A stretch of 64,000 nt of DNA from Xanthomonas albilineans (GCF_002939705.1 NZ_MDCB01000006.1:8487-72486); one strand, 5' to 3'; positions 49,762-58,883 are shown, numbered from the stretch's first letter. Numbers and translations: made by a program. Notes: generated by a model not told the origin, from the letters alone.

Positions 49762-51771
49762 ATGACCATGATCACGACTCATTCCCTTAAAATAAAAGCG
49801 AATGCAGTGGGCATTTTTGCAATTATGACCACAGCCACTGCAATTGCCGCCGCGCCTTCGGTGCCACAATGCACCATTCCGCAACAATGGCCAACCCCAA
49901 GCAACGCAATAGTCGTGGGTAATGGTACGGCGGCTAGCTGTACAGCGACTGCACTTTCCAATGCTGTCGCGCAAGGCGGCTACGTCACCTTCAATTGCGG
50001 CGCGCAACCCGTCACCATTCCAGTCAGCCAGTCGATCACGATCGGCTCAAGAAATCCGACTGTGATCGATGGGCAAGGCCAAATCACCCTGGATGGTCAG
50101 CAATCCACACGCATTTTTCTGGTGAATGCATGGAGCGCACTCTCGGTGCGCAACATACAACTTCAAAACGGTAGTTCTGTGCAGCCACCGTCGAACACTT
50201 CGTATGACCCTGGCACCTGGGGCGGCGGCGCGATCAAGGTCGGCTATCAGGGCAAGCTGGAAATCATCAACAGTCAGTTCATCTCCAATCGCAGTAGCAT
50301 CGGCGGCGGCGTCCTCTTTGCAGGTAGCGACGCGGATGTCACCATCGTGGGAAGTTCCTTCTACAAGAATTCCTCATGGCTTGGCGGCGCGCTCTACACC
50401 CAACTCAGCCGCCTGACGATCGTCAATAGTGATTTCGTAGGAAATCAGGCGATTAACCCTCCGCAGGGCTTTCCCGATGCTGGCGAGTTTGGCGGTGGCG
50501 GGGCAATCGATACGGATGGCGCATCACTCAACGGGTATATCCACGGGGGAGTGGGGAGCGGCGGCACCTTGTCACTCTGCGGCACCGTGGTTAATAACAA
50601 CGTTGCCGCAAATGGCTCCGGAGGATTGACACTCTGGGCGTATGCGCCTGACACGATTGACGTGAAATACTCCACATTCGCCAACAACGTCGCGACAAGT
50701 GGCCTTGGCGGTGCCGGCCGCATCAGCCTTGGGTTCACCGATGCTTCGCATTCGGGCTCGACCATGACAACACCTGGCATCATCAACGTCACCGAATCGA
50801 GTTTTATTTCTAACAAATCTCAAAATGGCAATGCTGGCGCCTTGTATATGGACTGTTACGGCGCGTGCGATATCAGTAATAGTACTTTCTATGGCAACTA
50901 TGCCTCGAACGTGGGTTCGGTTATCCAGCACACAGGCTGGCCGTCATCCGTCGGCGATCAAGGCAATGTCACCGTGCGCTTCAACAACGTCACCTTCGCG
51001 GAAAATTCGCAGGGAGCCGCACTGTTCGGCGACAGATTCGATATCCACAACAGCATCTTCACCTCAAAGACCGAACGTTCGTTCTGTAGCAGCCAGAACA
51101 ATCACGGCGACAATATCATTGAACATTCAGACAAAGGCGCAGTCTGGCCCTTCAGCTGCTTGAAGTCTGGCTCGGTTAAATCGGCTGATCCACAGTTGTC
51201 CGCTCCTGCCGACAATGGCGGTCCGACTCTCACCATGCTTCCTGCTGCAAACAGCCCCGCATACGCCTCAGGTGTCAATTGCCGTGAAATCGATCAGCGC
51301 GGCTATTCTCGAAATACAGCGCTGTGCGATCTCGGCGCAGTTGAGATCGGTGCGAAATCCAGCGGCGGCGGCTCCAGCGGTGGTGGCTCCAGCGGTGGTG
51401 GCTCCAGCGGTGGCGGCTCCAGCGGTGGCGGCTCCAGCGGTGGCGGCTCCAGCGGTGGCGGCTCCAGAGGTGGCGGCTCCAACGGTGGCGGTTCCAGCGG
51501 TGGTGGCTCCTCGGGTGGCCCGAGCTTCAGCACCAAGGTCATCGTCGACAGCAATTGGCAGACCGGCTATTGCGAGCGCGTGCAAGTCACCAACACCGGC
51601 AACACCACAGGCGACTGGGTCGTCACTCAGACGATCAGCGGCACGATCAACAATCTGTGGAACGCCAATTGGACGCCGCAGGGCTCCACGATCAAAGCCT
51701 CGGGCATGGATTGGAACAAGACCCTGGCGCCCGGTGCCATGGCCGAGTTCGGTTTCTGCGCCAGCCGTTGA
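49762..51771 (+). CDS. Secreted beta-helix protein with C-terminal cellulose-binding module (CBM2)
   Basis: A 669-residue exported protein. After a signal peptide (to about residue 33, ATAIAAA), residues 45-520 look like a right-handed parallel beta-helix. There are many short repeats of the kind GGGAIKVGYQGKLEIINSQF and NSDFVGNQAI, ending with the choice-of-anchor-like NGGPTLTMLPAANSPAY and ALCDLGAVEIG. A Gly/Ser linker (533-584) leads to a CBM2 domain (NWQTGYCERVQVTNTG, SGMDWNKTLAPG) with its paired end cysteines. A polysaccharide lyase or hydrolase activity on plant cell walls is likely but no catalytic residues are recognised. Start chosen by signal peptide. Confidence 0.85.
   Translation: MTMITTHSLKIKANAVGIFAIMTTATAIAAAPSVPQCTIPQQWPTPSNAIVVGNGTAASCTATALSNAVAQGGYVTFNCGAQPVTIPVSQSITIGSRNPTVIDGQGQITLDGQQSTRIFLVNAWSALSVRNIQLQNGSSVQPPSNTSYDPGTWGGGAIKVGYQGKLEIINSQFISNRSSIGGGVLFAGSDADVTIVGSSFYKNSSWLGGALYTQLSRLTIVNSDFVGNQAINPPQGFPDAGEFGGGGAIDTDGASLNGYIHGGVGSGGTLSLCGTVVNNNVAANGSGGLTLWAYAPDTIDVKYSTFANNVATSGLGGAGRISLGFTDASHSGSTMTTPGIINVTESSFISNKSQNGNAGALYMDCYGACDISNSTFYGNYASNVGSVIQHTGWPSSVGDQGNVTVRFNNVTFAENSQGAALFGDRFDIHNSIFTSKTERSFCSSQNNHGDNIIEHSDKGAVWPFSCLKSGSVKSADPQLSAPADNGGPTLTMLPAANSPAYASGVNCREIDQRGYSRNTALCDLGAVEIGAKSSGGGSSGGGSSGGGSSGGGSSGGGSSGGGSSGGGSRGGGSNGGGSSGGGSSGGPSFSTKVIVDSNWQTGYCERVQVTNTGNTTGDWVVTQTISGTINNLWNANWTPQGSTIKASGMDWNKTLAPGAMAEFGFCASR
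51358..51513 (+). repeat. 15-bp tandem repeat encoding the Gly/Ser linker
   Basis: About ten copies of a 15-bp unit (TCCAGCGGTGGCGGC and close variants) encode GGGSS repeats between the beta-helix and the CBM2 domain. Near-identity of copies suggests recent slippage expansion. One copy has AGA (Arg) and one AAC (Asn) in place of AGC. Confidence 0.9.
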
Positions 51772-51793
51772 TCTCCTCGGGTGATGTAACACC

Positions 51794-51850
51794 GTCACCA
51801 CGCACTGTGCGGTGACCAAGAACGGCAGTGTCTCTTGACGCTGCCGTTCG
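51794..51850 (+). terminator. Double-hairpin 3' flank, copy 1
   Basis: Two hairpins 22 bp after the beta-helix-CBM2 stop: GTCACCACGCA pairing with TGCGGTGAC (2-nt bulge), then AACGGCAGTGTC pairing with GACGCTGCCGTT. There is no T-run. A closely similar pair of hairpins follows the GH12-CBM2 gene at 61300-61359 in the opposite orientation, at the same distance from the stop. Confidence 0.7.
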
Positions 51851-51910
51851 TGCTTCAGGGCATCACAACGCGCCAACCATCGGCTATCGGCAAACACGGA
51901 GCGGCGCCAC

Positions 51911-53149
51911 TCAGTCCAGCCTGTCCATGCGGATGCGGTTGGCGAACAGCGAAAACGCCAACATTCCGGCCAGTCCTCTGGCACGCGCCATCCACGGCGG
52001 CAACCAACGCGGCGGCAGCAGGATGCCGGACTCGAACAGCGGCGCGAATCCGACCACATCTTCCAGCGTCATTTTGCCAGCGAACAGCCAGCGGCACAGC
52101 GACAGGCGGTCGTGCTGCAAGGCTTGGCGGAAAAAGGTGTGCACCGAAGCCAGCCCGCGCAGGTACACCGTGTCCTTGGTGAAGGCGACGCCACCGCTGG
52201 TCGGCACGCCACGAAATACGCGTTGGGCCGATGAAAAACTCTCCGCTGGCAACTGCCCGGCCGCATCGAAGTAACGGAAAACCTCAATAAAGTCAGCGCC
52301 AGCGCGCGCCAGCGCGATCGCCTCGATACGCAGACTGATCCGCTTCATGCGCACGATATCGATACTGCCGGTGATCTGCTCGGCAAAGGTCGCCAGGCCT
52401 TCCTGGGTCGCCGTCACCCGCGGCGAGGACAGCGCAAGACTGCGCAGATGCATCTGTGCGCGGCCATTGAGCCCGGTCAACGAATGCACCAATGCCTCGT
52501 GGTGGAACAACTGCGCGCGGTCGTAATCGCTGAACGTCGCACCAGCGCGTAGGCGGATACGGCGCGCCCCCGCTGCGGCCTTGGATGGCAGGTCCGGATC
52601 CAGTTCGACCGCGATCACCCGCCCGCCGAAAAAGGCATCCAGATCGCGCTGCAACAGCAGCTGCAGCGCGGTGGCCGACACCGGCACCTGCTCCTCGGCC
52701 GAAAGCAGCTCGCCGTCTAGATCCTTGGCGATATGGATGAAATGGCCGGCCGCCTCGCGCATGGTCGGCCCTTGTCCGGGCATCGGATCTTCAGGGACAC
52801 CGAACAACTGCGCCGAATACGTCCCCACCGCCGATGTCCCCAGCGACTCCAGCAACGCCGCAGCCAGATCCCAACTCTGCACCGACGCCTGCAGATAGAC
52901 ACCAAGCGGATGCGTCGGATCGCACGCCTGTGTGATCGCGGCCAACTCGCGACGTGTGTCGGTAAAGTCCAAGTGTGGATACTGCACCTGCGGCAGTTGC
53001 GGCTGACCGCGCGCCACGCTGTGCAGAAACGGCGCCTGCAACGCCAACGGCCAGCTCGTCAGTCCCAGTAGACGGATGCCGCGCACCGCCTTGACCATCC
53101 GCGCGTCCAGTTTGGCATGATGGCGGATCTCGGTAGGCAACACCGCCAT
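51911..53149 (-). CDS. DUF1704 protein with HExxxH motif (QEGLA family)
   Basis: A 412-residue member of the DUF1704 / flavohemoglobin-expression-modulating QEGLA family. The signature ATQEGLATFAE is present. Upstream of it, HHEALVHSL gives the HExxxH motif that marks the related eukaryotic MATCAP tyrosine carboxypeptidases, so it is probably a zinc peptidase. There is no signal peptide. It begins 18 bp after the rsgA stop, so the two are probably co-transcribed. Its substrate is unknown. Confidence 0.82.
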   Translation of the reverse strand: MAVLPTEIRHHAKLDARMVKAVRGIRLLGLTSWPLALQAPFLHSVARGQPQLPQVQYPHLDFTDTRRELAAITQACDPTHPLGVYLQASVQSWDLAAALLESLGTSAVGTYSAQLFGVPEDPMPGQGPTMREAAGHFIHIAKDLDGELLSAEEQVPVSATALQLLLQRDLDAFFGGRVIAVELDPDLPSKAAAGARRIRLRAGATFSDYDRAQLFHHEALVHSLTGLNGRAQMHLRSLALSSPRVTATQEGLATFAEQITGSIDIVRMKRISLRIEAIALARAGADFIEVFRYFDAAGQLPAESFSSAQRVFRGVPTSGGVAFTKDTVYLRGLASVHTFFRQALQHDRLSLCRWLFAGKMTLEDVVGFAPLFESGILLPPRWLPPWMARARGLAGMLAFSLFANRIRMDRLD

Positions 53150-53167
53150 CGCCGAACCCGATCTCGC

Positions 53168-54280
53168 TCAGCGACGCAGGCTGCGTGACGGCTGGCGCTT
53201 GCCGCCCGGCTTACCGGAGGGCGACTGACCGGCGCGGCCGGTCGTCGCGTTCTGCGCTTGCCGCTGCGCCAGCTTGCCAGCGGCACCGACGACTTCCTCG
53301 CGCAGCTTGAGGTAATTGGCCAGACGTGCGGCGTCGATCTCGCCGCGTTCGATCGCGGCCTGCACCGCGCAGCCCGGTTCGGCCTGGTGCGCGCAATCGT
53401 TGAAACGGCACTGTGCCGCTAATGCCTCGATATCGGCGAAAGCGCCCTCGGCCAGGTCTTCCTCGCCAGTGGGCTTGAGCTCGCGCATGCCCGGCGTGTC
53501 GATCAGGCAGGCGCCGGACGGCAGCGGCAACAACGCACGGTGCGTGGTGGTATGGCGACCACGCGAATCGCGCTCGCGCACGGCGGCGGTACGCATCTTA
53601 TGCACACCGAGCAAGGTATTGGTCAAGGTGGACTTGCCGGCGCCGGACGACCCCACCAGCACCACGGTCTGTCCCGGCTGCAGCCAGGGTCGCAGCACGG
53701 CAACGCTATCGGCCTGCGTCGCGTTGACCGTCAGCAGCGGGATCGACTGTGCGGCCAGTTCATCCAGCACCGCCAGGGCGTCGTCGGCGTACTCGGTGAG
53801 ATCGGCCTTGGTCAGCACCACCACCGGCGCGGCACCGCCACCGCCGACCAGCAGCAGATAGCGCTCGATGCGGCGCGGATTGAAGTCCGCATCCAGGCCG
53901 CAGACGATGAACACCGTATCGATATTGGCGGCGATCACCTGCTGATGGTAATGCTCGCCAGCGGCGCCGCGCTTGATCGCGGTGCGCCGCGGCAGCAGCG
54001 CGACGATGCGGGTGCCGTCCAGCAGGACCCAGTCGCCGACCGCGGCACGCTCGTGGCTGGGGAAGCGCGGCCGCTGCCAGTCCGGCAGCGACTCCACCTT
54101 AAAGGCGGTCTCCACCGCATCGGCGACCACATAGCCGGTGCGATGCTGCTCCACCACCCGCACCGGTCGCGCCTGCGGATAGGCGTCGAACCGCGCCTGC
54201 CAGACCGGTTCCTCAGGCAATCCGGGCCAAGGCCAGCCGATGGGGCGCAACGCAGCGAAGTCGATCGGAAGCAGGCTCAT
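53168..54280 (-). CDS. rsgA: Ribosome small-subunit biogenesis GTPase RsgA
   Basis: Circularly permuted GTPase that checks late maturation of the 30S subunit. The 370 residues have an N-terminal OB domain, then the permuted G motifs in the order TKADL, LVGSSGAGKSTLTN and DTPGMREL. A C-terminal zinc knuckle has C-x(6)-H-x(4)-C (CAHQAEPGC in its centre), and the tail is Arg/Ser/Gly-rich. The start MSLLPIDFAALRP is typical. It is divergent from alaA, 89 bp apart. Confidence 0.95.
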   Translation of the reverse strand: MSLLPIDFAALRPIGWPWPGLPEEPVWQARFDAYPQARPVRVVEQHRTGYVVADAVETAFKVESLPDWQRPRFPSHERAAVGDWVLLDGTRIVALLPRRTAIKRGAAGEHYHQQVIAANIDTVFIVCGLDADFNPRRIERYLLLVGGGGAAPVVVLTKADLTEYADDALAVLDELAAQSIPLLTVNATQADSVAVLRPWLQPGQTVVLVGSSGAGKSTLTNTLLGVHKMRTAAVRERDSRGRHTTTHRALLPLPSGACLIDTPGMRELKPTGEEDLAEGAFADIEALAAQCRFNDCAHQAEPGCAVQAAIERGEIDAARLANYLKLREEVVGAAGKLAQRQAQNATTGRAGQSPSGKPGGKRQPSRSLRR

Positions 54281-54369
54281 GTGCGGATTCTAGACGCTGC
54301 CGATGCTGTCCCGGTCGTTCTATTCCATTTCCGTTACCATGCCAGTTCCACGCACCACCGGCTAATGCG

Positions 54370-55644
54370 ATGCCCACACCGCCGATCAAGCCGCTCGCGA
54401 TCCGCGAACGTCTGTCCGAAGTCCGCTACGAGATCCGCGGAGAACTGGCCCGGCGCGCACGTGACCTGGAAGCGCAGGGACGCAAGCTGATCAAGCTCAA
54501 CATCGGCAATCCCGGCGCATTCGGCTTCCGCGCACCGGACCATCTGCAGCGCGCAATCGCCGACGACATGGGCCGCACCGATCCCTACACCCACCAGCAA
54601 GGCATGCCGGAGGCGCGCGAGGCGATCGCGGCGGCCTATGCGCGACGCCAGCATCCGAACGCCCATCCGGAGCGCATTTTCATCGGCAACGGGGTCAGCG
54701 AACTGATCGACCTGTCCCTGCGCGCCCTGCTCAACCCAGGCGACGAAGTGCTGGTGCCGTCGCCGGATTATCCGCTGTGGTCGGCCGCCACCATCCTCAA
54801 CGATGGTCGCCCGGTGTACTACCGCTGCGAGCCCGAGAACGGCTTCCAGCCCGATCCGGTGGAAATCGAAACGCTGGTGTCCTCGCGCACCCGCGCCATC
54901 GTGCTGATCAACCCGAACAATCCCAGCGGCGCCAGCTATTCGCGCGCCCTGCTGGAGAAGATCGTCGCTATCGCGGCCAAGCACAACCTGCTGTTGATGG
55001 TCGATGAAATCTACGACCAGGTGCTGTACGACGGCGCCGACTTCGTCCCGGTCGCGCCCCTGGCTGGGGAGCATCCATGCCTCAGTTTCGGCGGCCTGAG
55101 CAAGGTCCACCGCGCCTGCGGCTGGCGGGTCGGTTGGGCGCTGCTCTCCGGTGCCGCCGAGCGCATCGGCGACTTCCGCAACGCCATGGACCTGCTCGGC
55201 GCGCTGCGCCTGTGCGCGAACGTGCCCGGCCAATTCGCCATCGACGCCGCGGTCAACGGCCCCGACACCATCTCTCCGCTCTGCGCGCCCGGCGGTCGTC
55301 TGTACGAAACCCGCCGCGCGGTGATCGATGCCTGCGCGGCCAGCGAACACTTGTCGCTGGTGCAGCCGGCGGGCGCCTTGTATGCGTTTCCGGCCGTAGT
55401 TGGCGCAGCCGCACGCGGGTTCGACGACCATGCCTTCGCGCTGGAATTGATGAACGAAGAGGGCGTGCTGGTGGTCCCAGGCTCCAGCTTCAACGTGCCC
55501 TATCACAACCACTTCCGCGTCACCCTGTTGCCGGAAGCGACGACGATGCGCGAGGTGTTCGCGCGGATCGACCGGGTGCTGACGCGGCGCGCCGAAGCCG
55601 CCACCAAGGTGGTGTCGCTGAAGTCACGCAGCGCGATGGCGTGA
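54370..55644 (+). CDS. alaA: Alanine aminotransferase AlaA-like (class I PLP)
   Basis: A 424-residue fold-type I aminotransferase that makes alanine from pyruvate and glutamate. AlaA-type features are RYEIRGELARRARDLEAQG and KLNIGNPGAFGF at the N-terminus, the SPDYPLWSA stretch, NPNNPSGASYS, DEIYDQVLYDGA, and the PLP lysine in SFGGLSKVHRACGWRVGW. A GDSL hydrolase gene follows 31 bp later. The C-terminal extension of about 15 residues (EAATKVVSLKSRSAMA) is somewhat unusual. Confidence 0.92.
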   Translation: MPTPPIKPLAIRERLSEVRYEIRGELARRARDLEAQGRKLIKLNIGNPGAFGFRAPDHLQRAIADDMGRTDPYTHQQGMPEAREAIAAAYARRQHPNAHPERIFIGNGVSELIDLSLRALLNPGDEVLVPSPDYPLWSAATILNDGRPVYYRCEPENGFQPDPVEIETLVSSRTRAIVLINPNNPSGASYSRALLEKIVAIAAKHNLLLMVDEIYDQVLYDGADFVPVAPLAGEHPCLSFGGLSKVHRACGWRVGWALLSGAAERIGDFRNAMDLLGALRLCANVPGQFAIDAAVNGPDTISPLCAPGGRLYETRRAVIDACAASEHLSLVQPAGALYAFPAVVGAAARGFDDHAFALELMNEEGVLVVPGSSFNVPYHNHFRVTLLPEATTMREVFARIDRVLTRRAEAATKVVSLKSRSAMA

Positions 55645-55675
55645 TGCCGCGCATGCCACCGCCAGCCTGGTCGAG

Positions 55676-56302
55676 ATGACCGCACACGCGGCCGGCACGC
55701 TGCGCTACCTGGCGCTGGGCGACTCCTACAGCATTGGCGAAGGCGTAGCAGCGCACCAAAGATGGCCGATGCAACTGGCCGCCGCGCTGCGCACGCGTGG
55801 GTTGGCCGTGACCGATCCACAGATCGTCGCCACCACCGGCTGGACCACCGACGATCTCGCCAATGGCATCGACGCGGCCGCACCACAGGGGCCGTTCGAC
55901 CTGGTGACACTGCTGATCGGCGTCAACAATCAGTACCGCGGCTACCCATTGGACGCGTACCGTGCACAGCTCGACGCGCTGCTGCAACGTGCGATCGACT
56001 TTGCTGGCAACCAGCCGCGGCGAGTGCTGATGGTCTCAATCCCGGACTGGGGCTTGAGCCCGTTCGCACAGCCACCCGCGCACGATCCGGTGCAGATCAG
56101 CATACAGATCGACGCCTTCAATGCCGCCGCCCAAGACTGCTGCGCCGCGCGTGCGGTTGGTTTCATCGATATCACCCCGATCAGCCGCGATGGCGGCGGC
56201 GACGCGGCGATGCTGGCTGCCGACGGACTGCATCCGTCGGCGGCGATGTATACGCGCTGGACTGAACGCGTGTTACCTGCGGCATACGCGGCGTTAGCCT
56301 GA
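55676..56302 (+). CDS. SGNH/GDSL-family hydrolase
   Basis: A 208-residue serine esterase. The SGNH blocks are in place: block I ALGDSYSIGEG with the nucleophile Ser, block III GVNNQYRG, and block V AADGLHPSAAMY with the catalytic Asp and His. There is no signal peptide, so it is probably cytosolic. Substrate unknown. It is likely co-transcribed with alaA. Confidence 0.9.
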   Translation: MTAHAAGTLRYLALGDSYSIGEGVAAHQRWPMQLAAALRTRGLAVTDPQIVATTGWTTDDLANGIDAAAPQGPFDLVTLLIGVNNQYRGYPLDAYRAQLDALLQRAIDFAGNQPRRVLMVSIPDWGLSPFAQPPAHDPVQISIQIDAFNAAAQDCCAARAVGFIDITPISRDGGGDAAMLAADGLHPSAAMYTRWTERVLPAAYAALA

Positions 56303-56348
56303 CCGGCACGCAACGCTCACTGGCAAACAATACCCGCGCAACACCACT

Positions 56349-57197
56349 TCACTTGTGGTTCTGATCGTTCGGCATCTCGCATGGCGGCTGATCCGCAGGC
56401 GGTGCAGCATCAGGCACGTTTGCGCAGAGCCCACGTGTGCGCAGCACCTGCAGCACGCCTTCCACGATCGCCGGGTTATACCCGTGCGCCGCACCTTCGT
56501 GCAGCAGCACAATCGCGCCCGGAGCCAGATTACGGGCGATGCGCGCCACGGCCACCGCAGGGTCGCAGCGCACGCCGTCGAAGCCGCGCACGTTCCAGGC
56601 CACTCGAGTCAGACCATGACGGCGCAGCGGTGCGGCGACAAAGGGGTTGGTCATGCCCACCACCGAGCGGTACCAGCGCGGCGCGATGCCGGCGATGGCG
56701 GTCAGGGTTTGCTGCGCCTGATCGATCTCGCGCGCCATGCGCTGCGGACCCAACGCCCAGAACCAGGCTTGTGGGTGATTGTGACTATGGTTGCCGATGC
56801 CATGGCCGCGGCACACGATCTCGCGCACCAGTTGCGGGCGCGCGGCAGCGCGTGCGCCGACCAGAAAGAAAGTGGCCCTAGCCTGGTAGCGGTCGAGCAG
56901 ATCCAGGATCGCCACGGTGTCGTCGGACGGGCCGTCGTCGATCGTCAGCCATACCCTGGGGGCGCTGCCGGGCAAGCGGTCCAGCACCGGCGCATACAGC
57001 TGCGCTTGAGGCAGGAAGACCGCCAGCACAAACACCGCGTGCGACAGTAGCAGTGCCGGGAGGCCAATGCGCCAGCCGCAGGCCCACCAGAGCGCCGCGA
57101 CCAGCGCCTGCGAAAGCAGCGCCCAAAACAGCCAGCGGTGCGGATGACGCGGGATACGATGCAGCGTTTCTGGAACTGTCATGCCCCATGATGCCAT
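56349..57197 (-). CDS. Polysaccharide deacetylase family membrane protein
   Basis: A 282-residue NodB-homology protein with two N-terminal membrane helices (about residues 20-65). The catalytic domain shows TIDDGPSDDT (metal-binding Asp-Asp), GNHSHNHPQ (metal-binding His pair), RWYRSVVGMTNPF and LLHEGAAHGYN. It may deacetylate peptidoglycan, an exopolysaccharide or a lipid-linked sugar in the periplasm. Starts at MASWGMTVP or five codons later. It is divergent from the glutaredoxin gene. Confidence 0.87.
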   Translation of the reverse strand: MASWGMTVPETLHRIPRHPHRWLFWALLSQALVAALWWACGWRIGLPALLLSHAVFVLAVFLPQAQLYAPVLDRLPGSAPRVWLTIDDGPSDDTVAILDLLDRYQARATFFLVGARAAARPQLVREIVCRGHGIGNHSHNHPQAWFWALGPQRMAREIDQAQQTLTAIAGIAPRWYRSVVGMTNPFVAAPLRRHGLTRVAWNVRGFDGVRCDPAVAVARIARNLAPGAIVLLHEGAAHGYNPAIVEGVLQVLRTRGLCANVPDAAPPADQPPCEMPNDQNHK

Positions 57198-57241
57198 GCG
57201 GCGTAGAATGACCAGCCCGACTCCGCGACCGAATGCCTGCC

Positions 57242-58168
57242 ATGTCCCTCGACCCCGCCCTGCGCTCCCGCATCGAAACGCTGCTTAACTCCAACCGCGT
57301 CGTGCTGTTCATGAAAGGTCAACCGGGCATGCCGCAGTGCGGGTTTTCCGCCAAAGCGGTGGGCGCGTTGAACGACCTCGGCGTCGACTTCGCCCACGTC
57401 AACGTGCTGGCCGATCAGGACATCCGCGAGGGCATCAAGGTCTACGGCGACTGGCCGACGATCCCGCAGTTGTACGTGGACGGCGAGTTGATCGGGGGCA
57501 GCGACATCATTTTGCAAATGGCCGGCAATGGCGAACTGAGCGAGTTGCTGGGCGTGCCCGCCCCGGATCGCACGCCACCGACGATCACCATCACCGACGC
57601 TGCCGCCGACATGCTGCGCGGCGCGCTGGCCGACGCCCCGGGCGCCAGCCTGGCATTGGCGATCGATGCGCAGTTCCAGCCGAACTTCCAGCTTGCGCCG
57701 ACCGATTCCAATGCCATTGCCGCCGAATCCAACGGCCTGCGCGTGCAGTTCGACCTGGGCAGCGCGCGCCGCGCCGACGGCATCACCATCGACTGGGTGG
57801 ACGACCTGCGCGGGCGCGGCCTGGCAATCGACAACCCCAACGCTCCCAAGCCGGTACAGGACATCAGCCCGCGCGACGCCGACGACCAGATCCGCGCCGG
57901 CAACCTGATCCTGGTGGACGTGCGACCGCCGGAGGAGCGCGCGGTCGCTGCTGTGAACGTGGCATTCCGCTCCCTGGACGGCGAGCAGCGTGCGCAATTG
58001 GAAGCACTGCCGAAGGACACCGCCCTAGCGTTCTTGTGCCATCGCGGCGGACGCAGCACACAGGCAGCCGAACACTTCCGCACGCTCGGTTTCACCCGGG
58101 TACATAACGTGGTCGGCGGCATCGACGCCTGGACCGACCAAGTGGATGGCAGCGTACCGAAGTATTGA
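57242..58168 (+). CDS. grxD: Monothiol glutaredoxin - HesB-like - rhodanese fusion (Grx4 family)
   Basis: A 308-residue three-part protein. Residues 1-110 are a CGFS monothiol glutaredoxin (MPQCGFSAKAV, Cys33), which carries [2Fe-2S] clusters. Residues 115-205 resemble an A-type carrier (TITITDAAADML, GITIDWVDDLRGRGLAIDNP) but lack the cysteines, ending NPNAPKPV where CGC is expected. Residues 215-308 form a rhodanese domain with active Cys266 (FLCHRGGRSTQ). It links sulfur transfer and iron-sulfur trafficking in one chain. A TAGAAT -10 lies about 35 bp upstream. Confidence 0.9.
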   Translation: MSLDPALRSRIETLLNSNRVVLFMKGQPGMPQCGFSAKAVGALNDLGVDFAHVNVLADQDIREGIKVYGDWPTIPQLYVDGELIGGSDIILQMAGNGELSELLGVPAPDRTPPTITITDAAADMLRGALADAPGASLALAIDAQFQPNFQLAPTDSNAIAAESNGLRVQFDLGSARRADGITIDWVDDLRGRGLAIDNPNAPKPVQDISPRDADDQIRAGNLILVDVRPPEERAVAAVNVAFRSLDGEQRAQLEALPKDTALAFLCHRGGRSTQAAEHFRTLGFTRVHNVVGGIDAWTDQVDGSVPKY

Positions 58169-58337
58169 GCCGGTTTCGCACGGGGCCACGATCAACGCAA
58201 CGGGCAAATAAGGTCATGCGCTCGGGCAGCCACTCGTCAGCCGATCGGGCAACTGTCGGCAATGCCTCGCGTGCATTGCCATCGGGCAGTTGAAGGCGCA
58301 CGACGGTTGCCTTCGATGCGCCAATGCGCCTAGCAGC

Positions 58338-58883
58338 TCACCCGGTGCCAGCGTCGACCTGCAGGAAATCGCCCTCCTCCTGCGTGGTTTTCCGCCCCAA
58401 CGCCGCATTGCGATGCGGGAAACGACCGAAACGCTGGATCACATCTTCATGCATCACCGCCCATTTCAGCGCCTGGGCATCGCCAAGCGCGCTGAACAAT
58501 TCCACCGCCTGGCGTTGCAAGGCGACATCCTCGGCATGGGTGTAAGGCAGATAAAAGAACATCCGCAACGTCGCATCCATCTGCCGGTCGAACCCGTCTG
58601 CCAGCGCTTGATCCGCGTAATGGCAGGCAAGCCCGTCGGTGGCGTAGGCATGCGCACTGCCACGAAACACGTTGCGCGGCACTTGATCGAGCAACAGCAA
58701 CAGCGCCAGTGCACCTTCGGCATCACCCATCCACGCCGCGTATTCGCCACGCGCGACAGCATGGTGCGCATCCAGCAAGTGTTGGCGGACATTGGCATCG
58801 AAGGATTCGTTGACGGCAAACCAGCGCTCGCGGCCAGCACTGCGCCAGAAATCCACGATAGCCTGCGGGGTGATCTCGCTCAT
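58338..58883 (-). CDS. DUF924 family protein
   Basis: A 181-residue all-helical protein of the DUF924 family, a TPR-like fold of unknown function found in many proteobacteria. The characteristic segments are VDFWRSAGRERWFAVNESFD, GALALLLLLDQVPRNVFRG, and FFYLPYTHAEDVALQRQAVELF. There is no signal peptide. It is convergent with the glutaredoxin fusion gene. Confidence 0.88.
   Translation of the reverse strand: MSEITPQAIVDFWRSAGRERWFAVNESFDANVRQHLLDAHHAVARGEYAAWMGDAEGALALLLLLDQVPRNVFRGSAHAYATDGLACHYADQALADGFDRQMDATLRMFFYLPYTHAEDVALQRQAVELFSALGDAQALKWAVMHEDVIQRFGRFPHRNAALGRKTTQEEGDFLQVDAGTG

Noticed and set aside
51358-51513. CRISPR-like array of short repeats
   Set aside because: The repeats are contiguous, without spacers, and encode a Gly/Ser linker in frame.
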